Below are positions 57,354-64,000 of a DNA stretch of 64,000 bases, piece by piece. The first letter of the stretch is position 1; every line of letters starts with the position of its first letter. Under the pieces are notes generated by a model. It did not search any database, was not told where the DNA came from, and was given only the letters and a program-made list of their open reading frames with translations. This DNA is from Hygrophila difformis (taxonomy: Eukaryota > Streptophyta > Magnoliopsida > Lamiales > Acanthaceae), in contig JAOANR010000008.1 in the NCBI GenBank assembly GCA_030278955.1, positions 44,872,055 to 44,936,054 of the forward strand. The letters are read 5' to 3'. The translations under genes were made by a program, and so were the position numbers.

Positions 57354-57800
57354 CCGGAATATTTTTAAGCTACTATTATTATTATTTTAAAATATTTTGA
57401 ACTAAGTATTATTTTTAAATTTATTATTATTATTATTTTCAAGACTACTAGTATTATTATTTTAGCCCAAAATTCGAGCCAAAAATTTTCTTACCCAAGT
57501 AGTATAATATTCTGAGCCCAAAGGGGTTAAATTATTTTGACCCAATAATTATTTATTATAAGCCCAACCATTTCAGCCCAAATACCCATGTTTTTACTTC
57601 TTAAGTCCAAATTATTATTTTTGGCCAATATAGAGGCCCAACTTTTTAAATTACTTAAAACCATGATTAAATTTAAATTAAAAATACATTAAATTAATTG
57701 TTGGGGGATTGCATATGCATATTCATGTAGATCTAAATTCCTGCATATCTTGACTTTTATTCGGAACATGTACTGACTCTAACCTCCTCGTTGACATTAG

Positions 57801-58325
57801 ATGGCTGAACCCAACACGAACATGGTCAACTTGATGATGAATCTGACTAACGCGTACTTAGAGTCCCAACAACATATCAATCACTTGAAGACTCGGGTAC
57901 AGCAACTCGAGGCTAACATGGCCCATCTCGGGCATCTTAGGGAAGCTGACCTTCAACACTTTTTGAATTCGAGAGCTGCCGATCAAGGTCGCATAAAGGA
58001 CTTAGAAACTCAAGTGCACAAACTCTCTGAACGGAGCGATGCGATTATAGACCAAATCAAGGACCTAGGGATGGACTTGCTCGACCTCACGGATATCGCG
58101 GTGCCATACAGTCCTGCGGAGGACCATTTGATGGGGCCACAAAGCCCAATACCCGCAGTTGGAAGCCCAACTCTAAGCCCTGTGGAGAGCCACTTGAAGG
58201 GACTACAAGGACCAGCTCCAGAAGCCGTCGATCCACCGATCACAGTGCCTTGTGGACCTTTGGGTACTGAGCAAGTCTCGGATAGGGACGATCCCATCAA
58301 GGATGCACCTACCTATCCACTCTAG
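57801..58325 (+). CDS. Accessory ORF upstream of gag: coiled-coil protein
   Basis: 174 residues starting MAEPNTNMVNLMMNLTNAYL. Residues about 15-105 show regular hydrophobic spacing with many Gln, His, Glu and Lys, predicting a coiled coil (for example LKTRVQQLEANMAHLGHL). Residues 115-170 are Pro-rich and acidic, with two imperfect repeats of a P-(V/A)-(G/V)-(S/D)-P type. There is no enzymatic motif and no zinc finger. It is uninterrupted in an element whose gag-pol is also intact, which suggests it may be translated. It is not part of standard Ty3/gypsy organisation. Function unknown. Similar positions are occupied by coiled-coil ORFs at 2754-3152 and by the ORF start at 54760. Confidence 0.65.
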   Translation: MAEPNTNMVNLMMNLTNAYLESQQHINHLKTRVQQLEANMAHLGHLREADLQHFLNSRAADQGRIKDLETQVHKLSERSDAIIDQIKDLGMDLLDLTDIAVPYSPAEDHLMGPQSPIPAVGSPTLSPVESHLKGLQGPAPEAVDPPITVPCGPLGTEQVSDRDDPIKDAPTYPL

Positions 58326-58984
58326 ACTTAGAAAGCCATACCGATGCACTATTATTAGTATTTTCCTTTAGACTATTATCAACACTACTATTTCATTCCT
58401 GTTACGAATGCTTGTAATCGACTGAAAAAAAAAAAAAAAAAATTCTCTTGAGTAATAAATCTACAAGCATTTATTTTATACCATTATATTTAAAGTATTC
58501 CTTACATTTTAACTAAATTACTTCTCTTCGAATACCCTACTAAAACCCGATCAAACAAACGAACGAGTTAATAATAATTAATGACCTATAGATAACAACT
58601 AAACAAAAATACAAGTAGTAAATATATATGAATATACTTTGTATGGAGATAACGGACAAGGGTATCTCCAACCCTAAACCCTAAACCCTAAACCCTGAAC
58701 CCTAGGGTCTGAAAAAAAAAAATAAAAAAAATAAAAAATAAAAAAAAAACCTGAACAGGTTACTGTTCACGAAAAAAAAAAAAAAAAAAAAACAAAAACA
58801 AAGCAGTAAGTAGAACCAACCCCGAATAACAACAAACAATACGCTAAACCCCAACAACCTATACTAACAGGTTCCAACAGAACTGATACCTGTTAATATC
58901 GTCATTTATTTAGTCAAATTATTTCCTAAGTATTACATAATACTTCAACAAAAAGAATCTAAACTCTCTTGTTCTTGCAACAGC
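58326..58984 (+). other. Spacer between accessory ORF and gag-pol, with telomere-like repeats
   Basis: A-rich spacer with several poly-A runs (58424-58441, 58714-58750, 58771-58792). At 58671-58706 there are three to four tandem CCCTAAA units, the plant telomere/telo-box motif, the last ones imperfect. A T/G-poor leader precedes the ATG at 58985. No gene. Confidence 0.75.
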
Positions 58985-61900
58985 ATGGCACCGAGAGGAA
59001 GAGCACGCGCTCAGCCCACTACTCCAAACACCAACGAAACCCCTATGCAACCAGAAATGCCCATACCCGGCGAAGGGGTACACGCTCAAGAGGAGCCGGC
59101 AAACCCCATGCCAAACAACATGGACGCGCGCCTACGGACTCTAGAAGAGGTTCTCATCGCGATAGGGAACGCGCATGTGAACCAAGGCCAGGCCGCTGCG
59201 GTACCTCCACCCGAGGCCCGCATTAACTACCTAGCTATGGTGAACACATATCGTCCGCCGAACTACGCCGGAGAAGAGGACCCGGCCAAACTTGAAGAAT
59301 GGATCCGAACATTCGACAAGCTACTAAACGCGGTGAAGTGCCCAATTGGCGAGAAGGTGCCTGTGGCATCGTACTATCTCGGAGGGGAGGCGGATGACTG
59401 GTGGCGTGCCATGCAAGAAAAGCTAGCCGAGGACGAGGAACCCTATTCTTGGGAAGAATTCATGAGTCTGATCAGGGATCGCTTTTATCCCATGAGCACA
59501 AAGTCCGCCATGTACGAGGAGTTCTTATCTCTGAAGCAAGGAGGGCAAACAGTCCAGGAATATTACACCCGTTTCAAGGAGTTGGTGCGTTTCGCACCGA
59601 GGCTCGTGCCGACAGACGTGGAGAAGGCACAGAAATTTGAAATGGGGCTAAACTTGGCTATACGAGAGGTGATCACTGGCGTCCCATACCCAGACCTACA
59701 AACGGTGTACGATCGTGCGGTAGCTGTTGCAAGGGTGCAACAACTAAAAAGGAAAGTGAGTGGAGAACCCAGCCGAGGATCTCAGGGTCAGGATAAGAGA
59801 AGTAGAGACAACCGTTCCGGAAACAATGATGTAGGGAACAACTTTCGGGGAGATCTGAACAGACCCCCTCAAAACAACAACAGAGGATATGACGATAGAA
59901 CCCTTTTCCGGGGTAACCCAGTACCACCCTGCCCAAGATGCGGCAGGCCTCATTTGGCCAGAGGGTGCCCCCAACAGGGCGCCTGCTACAGGTGTGGTCG
60001 CAACGGCCACATGGCGAATGAGTGCCGCACCCGACTGGAAAACATCACCAAGAGAGAGGATTTAGGCACGGGGCCAACTCAGCCTCGCAACCAGGATGGA
60101 CGGAATGGAAACAACCAGGGGTATAGACCCCCTCAGAACCAGAATCTCAATCAGAATCAACGTCCCCCACAGAATCCAAATCAGCAACAGAATCAGAACC
60201 TGAACCGGGATCAGCAAGGCAACCCGGGACGTCCAATGGGGCGATTGAATGTCATCAATGAGGCAGATGTGCCTATGCAAGGGGACGTAATGGGAGGTAC
60301 GTTCCATGTCTTAAGTACACCCCTTAGAGTTCTATTTGATTCAGGAGCTAGTTGTTCGATAATATCATCTAGGGTCTTACCTGAACTAGATCTACCTAAG
60401 TGCGAACTGATTAACTTAGGGATTCAACTTCCATCGGGAGAGGTAGTATCATGCTCTAAGCGATATAACGGAATTCCGATAGTTATAAAGAACGTAGAGT
60501 TTTTCGCGAACTTAGTAGAATTCGAACTACAGGATTTTGACGTCATACTAGGAATGGATTGGCTAACCCAATATAAAGCCGTGATCGATTGCCAAAAACA
60601 AAAGATCACGTTGTCAAAGAGTCGGGGAAGGAGAGTCATCTTTTACTCCCAACCCCCTAAGAAGTCTACCAAGGTAGTTAATGCCATGAAGCTATGTAGC
60701 TTAATGCGTAAGGGTTACGCGTTATATGCTTGCTACATTCATAACCTTGAGGCCGAAGAGGTCAAGGTGGATAACATTCCGGTGGTGAGAGAATACCCGG
60801 ATGTATTCCCGGAAGACGTTCCCGGCATGCCGCCTGAGAGAGATCTGGAATTCACTATAGATCTTATTCCGGGAACGGAGCCTGCCTCGAAGGCTCCTTA
60901 CCGCATGGCGCCGCTGGAAATGAAGGAACTAAAAGAACAACTCGAGGAGTTGCTAGAAAAGGGTTACATAAGGCCGAGCACGTCCCCATGGGGAGCCCCG
61001 GTCTTATTCGTGAAGAAGAAAGATGGCGGTCTACGACTATGCATCGATTATAGAGGACTTAACCAAGTCACGGTCAAGAACAAGTACCCGTTGCCAAGAA
61101 TCGAGGATTTGTTCGACCAACTGAAGGGAGCCTCAGTATTTTCAAAGATCGACCTACGATCCGGATATCACCAGTTAAGGATCGCCGAAAAAGATATCCC
61201 AAAGACGGCATTCAGAACTCGCTACGGGCATTACGAATTCACGGTGCTGTCATTCGGGCTGACGAACGCCCCAGCGATGTTCATGAATCTCATGAATAAC
61301 GTGTTTCGAGAACTATTAGATCAATGTGTGGTGGTGTTCATAGATGACATCCTGATCTACTCGAAAAGCGAAGAAGAGCATGCCGAACACTTACACAAAG
61401 TGTTAGGGATCTTACGAGCCAATCAGCTGTATGGCAAGCTGTCCAAATGCGACTTCTGGCTAAAAGAGGTAGCATTTCTGGGACATATCGTATCCGCCAA
61501 CGGAGTGGCAGTAGACCCAGCAAAGATTTCGGCAGTGACCGAATGGGTGCCACCGAAGAATCCAACCGAGATAAGAAGTTTTCTCGGATTGGCAGGGTAC
61601 TACCGAAGGTTTGTAAAGGATTTCTCAAGGATTGCTCGCCCATTGACGCAGCTGTTAAAGAAAGGGGTGAAATACGACTGGACCATCGAGTGTGATTCCG
61701 CATTCCAAGAATTGAAGAAACGGCTTACTACAGCACCGGTGTTGACATTACCATCGGAATATGGAGACTTCGAGGTGTACAGCGACGCCTCGAAGGAAGG
61801 ATTGGGATGCGTGCTAATGCAAGATCAAAGGGTTATAGCATATGCATCACGTCAACTAAAGCCACACGAAGAGAACTACCCGACGCACGACTTGGAGCTA

Positions 61901-63703
61901 GCCGCAGTCGTGTTCGCTCTAAAGATATGGAGGCATTACCTCTATGGGCGAAAGTGTCGGATGTTCACCGACCATAAGAGCCTCAAGTATATATTCACGC
62001 AAAAAGAGCTGAATTTGAGGCAAAGAAGGTGGTTGGAACTGATTAAGGATTACGACCTGGAAATCGCGTACCACGAAGGAAGGGCCAACGTCGTGGCCGA
62101 TGCCTTGAGTCGAAAGACTCAACACGTGGTGAACTCACTCGTAGTACCGACCGAGTTGTACAGAGACTTGGCGAAATTAAGTCTGGAGTTGGTACACTCC
62201 GGCGAAGTAAGTGAGGTCGTCAACACGATGGTAGTAGGATCTACCATACTTGATGAGATACGACTAGCACAACAGGGTGATGAAAAGCTGGGGGAAATTA
62301 GGAAGAGCATTGCTGAAGGAAAGGTAATGGATTTTAAAATCCATGAGGACGGAAGCATCCGCTTCAAAGGAAGGTGGTGCATACCACGAAAATGCGAGGA
62401 CCTGAAGCTAAGAGTAATGGAGGAAGGCCATAATACCCCATATTCGGTCCACCCCGGAGGCGAGAAGCTATACAAGGACATAAAGAAGAACTATTGGTGG
62501 CCGAACATGAAGAGAGAAATAGCCGAGTTTGTGGCGAGATGCCTTACCTGCCAGAAGGTCAAGGCCGTACGGCAGAAACCCTTAGGATTAATGCAGCCAT
62601 TGGAAATCCCAAGTTGGAAATGGGATAGCATTTCAATGGACTTCGTTTCGGGGTTACCACGTTCACCGAAGGGGATGAATAAAATCTGGGTGATCGTGGA
62701 TAGGTTGACAAAAGCTGCCATATTTATCCCCATGAAGGATACCTGGTCCATGGACCAATTAGCAAGGGCATATGTCGACAACGTGGTACGACGACATGGA
62801 GTACCACATGACATCATCTCGGACAGAGACAGTAGATTCGTCTCACATTTTTGGACGAAACTACAAGAAGCCCTCGGTACGAAGATAAAGATGAGTACCG
62901 CGTTCCACCCCATGACGGATGGACAAACGGAAAGGACGATCCAAACTTTGGAAGACATGCTGAGGGCATGCGTATTAGAGTTTAAAGGAAGTTGGGAAAA
63001 TCACTTACCCTTGATCGAATTTTCCTACAACAACAGCTACCATGCTAGCATTGGCATGGCACCTTTCGAGGCACTGTATGGACGCAAATGCCGAAGCCCA
63101 TTGAGCTGGGAGGAGGGCGAGAGGACTATGGTAATTGGACCGCAACTTGTTGAGGACATGGCTCAACAAGTCAAAATAATCCAAGGAAAGATGAGAGCCG
63201 CGCAAGACCGGCAAAAGAGCTATGCCGACGTGAGACGGCAAGATTTGGAATTCCAAATAGGCGATAAGGTCATGTTAAAGGTATCACCGATGAAGGGTGT
63301 GATGCGCTTTGGCAAGCGAGGAAAATTAAGCCCACGGTACATAGGACCCTACGAGATCCTAGAAAGAGTGGGGAATCTCGCATACCGATTGGCATTACCG
63401 CCACAATTTGCTCGTGTCCACGACGTGTTCCACGTCTCGCAACTGAAGAAATACGTTCATGATCCGACCCACGTACTCCAACCGGAGGAAATTGAGCTGG
63501 ACGATGACTTAAGCTATGAAGAAATTCCGGTGCGAATACTCGACAAGAAGGAGAGGGTAACAAGGAATAAGACCGTGAGGATGGTTAAGGTTCTTTGGTC
63601 TAACCACGAAGCCGAGACGGCAACGTGGGAGCTGGAAGCAGACATGAGGGAGCGTTACCCAACCCTATTCCAAGACAGTGCAGCAACAGTTATGGGGACA
63701 TAA
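58985..63703 (+). CDS. Gag-Pol polyprotein with chromodomain
   Basis: 1572 residues in one frame. Gag 75-205 ([28 protein letters not shown]). Two knuckles 316-347 ([27 protein letters not shown]). Asn/Gln-rich linker 365-415. Protease with FDSGASCS at 451 and [11 protein letters not shown] at 520. Reverse transcriptase 640-830 with [10 protein letters not shown] at 685 and catalytic FIDD at 785-788. RNase H 930-1045 (YSDAS at 932, TDHKSLKY at 995). Integrase: zinc region 1150-1193 ending CLTCQK, catalytic Asp 1219, Asp 1280 and Glu 1316 (35 residues between the last two), and a GPYEIL-type tail. A chromodomain at about 1512-1562 would direct integration by reading chromatin marks. All catalytic residues are present with no stop or shift, so it may be active. 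Start chosen as the first Met, matching the MAPRR start of the gag-only relatives. Confidence 0.97.
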   Translation: MAPRGRARAQPTTPNTNETPMQPEMPIPGEGVHAQEEPANPMPNNMDARLRTLEEVLIAIGNAHVNQGQAAAVPPPEARINYLAMVNTYRPPNYAGEEDPAKLEEWIRTFDKLLNAVKCPIGEKVPVASYYLGGEADDWWRAMQEKLAEDEEPYSWEEFMSLIRDRFYPMSTKSAMYEEFLSLKQGGQTVQEYYTRFKELVRFAPRLVPTDVEKAQKFEMGLNLAIREVITGVPYPDLQTVYDRAVAVARVQQLKRKVSGEPSRGSQGQDKRSRDNRSGNNDVGNNFRGDLNRPPQNNNRGYDDRTLFRGNPVPPCPRCGRPHLARGCPQQGACYRCGRNGHMANECRTRLENITKREDLGTGPTQPRNQDGRNGNNQGYRPPQNQNLNQNQRPPQNPNQQQNQNLNRDQQGNPGRPMGRLNVINEADVPMQGDVMGGTFHVLSTPLRVLFDSGASCSIISSRVLPELDLPKCELINLGIQLPSGEVVSCSKRYNGIPIVIKNVEFFANLVEFELQDFDVILGMDWLTQYKAVIDCQKQKITLSKSRGRRVIFYSQPPKKSTKVVNAMKLCSLMRKGYALYACYIHNLEAEEVKVDNIPVVREYPDVFPEDVPGMPPERDLEFTIDLIPGTEPASKAPYRMAPLEMKELKEQLEELLEKGYIRPSTSPWGAPVLFVKKKDGGLRLCIDYRGLNQVTVKNKYPLPRIEDLFDQLKGASVFSKIDLRSGYHQLRIAEKDIPKTAFRTRYGHYEFTVLSFGLTNAPAMFMNLMNNVFRELLDQCVVVFIDDILIYSKSEEEHAEHLHKVLGILRANQLYGKLSKCDFWLKEVAFLGHIVSANGVAVDPAKISAVTEWVPPKNPTEIRSFLGLAGYYRRFVKDFSRIARPLTQLLKKGVKYDWTIECDSAFQELKKRLTTAPVLTLPSEYGDFEVYSDASKEGLGCVLMQDQRVIAYASRQLKPHEENYPTHDLELAAVVFALKIWRHYLYGRKCRMFTDHKSLKYIFTQKELNLRQRRWLELIKDYDLEIAYHEGRANVVADALSRKTQHVVNSLVVPTELYRDLAKLSLELVHSGEVSEVVNTMVVGSTILDEIRLAQQGDEKLGEIRKSIAEGKVMDFKIHEDGSIRFKGRWCIPRKCEDLKLRVMEEGHNTPYSVHPGGEKLYKDIKKNYWWPNMKREIAEFVARCLTCQKVKAVRQKPLGLMQPLEIPSWKWDSISMDFVSGLPRSPKGMNKIWVIVDRLTKAAIFIPMKDTWSMDQLARAYVDNVVRRHGVPHDIISDRDSRFVSHFWTKLQEALGTKIKMSTAFHPMTDGQTERTIQTLEDMLRACVLEFKGSWENHLPLIEFSYNNSYHASIGMAPFEALYGRKCRSPLSWEEGERTMVIGPQLVEDMAQQVKIIQGKMRAAQDRQKSYADVRRQDLEFQIGDKVMLKVSPMKGVMRFGKRGKLSPRYIGPYEILERVGNLAYRLALPPQFARVHDVFHVSQLKKYVHDPTHVLQPEEIELDDDLSYEEIPVRILDKKERVTRNKTVRMVKVLWSNHEAETATWELEADMRERYPTLFQDSAATVMGT

Positions 63704-63986
63704 CTGTAATCTTAAGAGGGGGAGGATGTGACGACCCGAGTATTTCTGAATATTTTAAACGAATACTTTGTACCCCAAATAAACAAATTCAAATTGTTTT
63801 GAACTACGTAATGACTTGATCCCTTCACGGGGTACGTAGGCAACTCGGAAATTCAATTCTGGGTTCAGTCAAATAATAACAAACAACGACACACAATAAT
63901 ACAATCGCTTAATCAAACAATTCCCGAACTCGCGAGAGGATGAAGTACAACTTCGAGGACGAAGTTGGTTCTTAAGGGGGGTAGAC
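63704..63986 (+). other. 3' interior with two polypurine tracts
   Basis: The first tract CTTAAGAGGGGGAGGA (63711-63726) is followed by TGTGACGACCCG. The working tract CTTAAGGGGGGTAGAC (63971-63986) directly precedes the 3' LTR. The ACGTA-containing middle (CGGGGTACGTAGGCAACT) closely matches the gag-only elements. Confidence 0.85.
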
Positions 63987-64000
63987 TGTAATACCCGTAA
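63987..64000 (+). repeat. First 14 bases of the 3' LTR
   Basis: TGTAATACCCGTAA, identical to the first 14 bases of the LTR at 54849; the rest is outside the window. Confidence 0.9.

Larger units (their letters stand above)
54849..64000 (+). mobile_element. Apparently intact chromodomain Ty3/gypsy element (Tekay/Del-like), runs off right edge
   Basis: 5' LTR 54849-57338, primer site 57342-57353, accessory ORF 57801-58325, single gag-pol ORF 58985-63703, polypurine tracts, and the first 14 bases of the 3' LTR at 63987 (TGTAATACCCGTAA, identical to the 5' LTR start). It is inserted in the interior of the 43964 element; the left flank is GATGC, and the matching duplication would lie beyond the window. 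The C-terminal chromodomain and the domain order place it in the Tekay/Del chromoviruses. Its complete reading frame makes it a candidate enzyme source for the gag-only relatives. Confidence 0.93.

Noticed and set aside
59673..63563. Minus-strand ORFs antisense to the gag-pol frame
   Set aside because: Shadows of the long plus-strand frame; none has a domain signature.

Overview
This is plant nuclear DNA, almost certainly from a eudicot. It holds one spliced host gene set in layers of nested LTR retrotransposons. The evidence is seven GT/GC-AG introns in the gene, Ty3/gypsy chromovirus, Athila and Tat elements primed by initiator tRNA-Met, Stowaway and hAT DNA elements, and a tRNA-derived SINE. 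The species cannot be named from sequence alone.

Layout. From 1 to about 4.9 kb lies a decayed minus-strand Ty3/gypsy element: protease, gag, two extra coiled-coil ORFs, primer-binding site and 5' LTR. From 4.9 to 9.8 kb is background DNA with a degenerate ACGACG/CGTCGT repeat, split by a solo LTR (5455-7959, duplication GTCTT). From 9808 to 21958 is a plus-strand gag-only LTR element (duplication AGATT). Its 3' LTR was hit by a solo LTR (16456-20559, duplication GATTC), which was in turn hit by a hAT element (17471-18341, duplication CTAGACAT). From 22 to 25.1 kb is noncoding. From 25.1 to 27.46 kb is a chromovirus gag-protease relic that stops abruptly against a decayed Athila relic (27.46-33.0 kb). 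A minus-strand Tat-like relic follows (33.0-37.1 kb).

The host gene at 37581-41834 encodes a VMP1/TMEM49-family membrane protein (KMS1/KMS2 type). It has eight coding exons, and its first intron appears to use a GC donor. From 42.3 to 43.9 kb are a SINE and a Stowaway MITE, each with a target duplication. From 43964 to 54848 is another LTR element. A second gag-only element (44642-52551, minus strand, duplication AGGTA) lies inside its LTR, and its interior is cut at 54849 by an apparently intact chromodomain-bearing gag-pol element that runs off the right edge. That last element has an extra upstream coiled-coil ORF and an uninterrupted 1572-residue polyprotein.

The two gag-only elements have gag related to the gag of the intact element and share its primer site and 3' end layout, so they look like non-autonomous passengers of an autonomous relative. 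The most unusual signal is in their LTRs: tandem arrays of tRNA T-arm-like hairpins with a TTCGATT loop and co-varying stems, 13 units in each 5' LTR and 10 in each 3' LTR. They lie between conserved splice-donor-like and acceptor-like sites.
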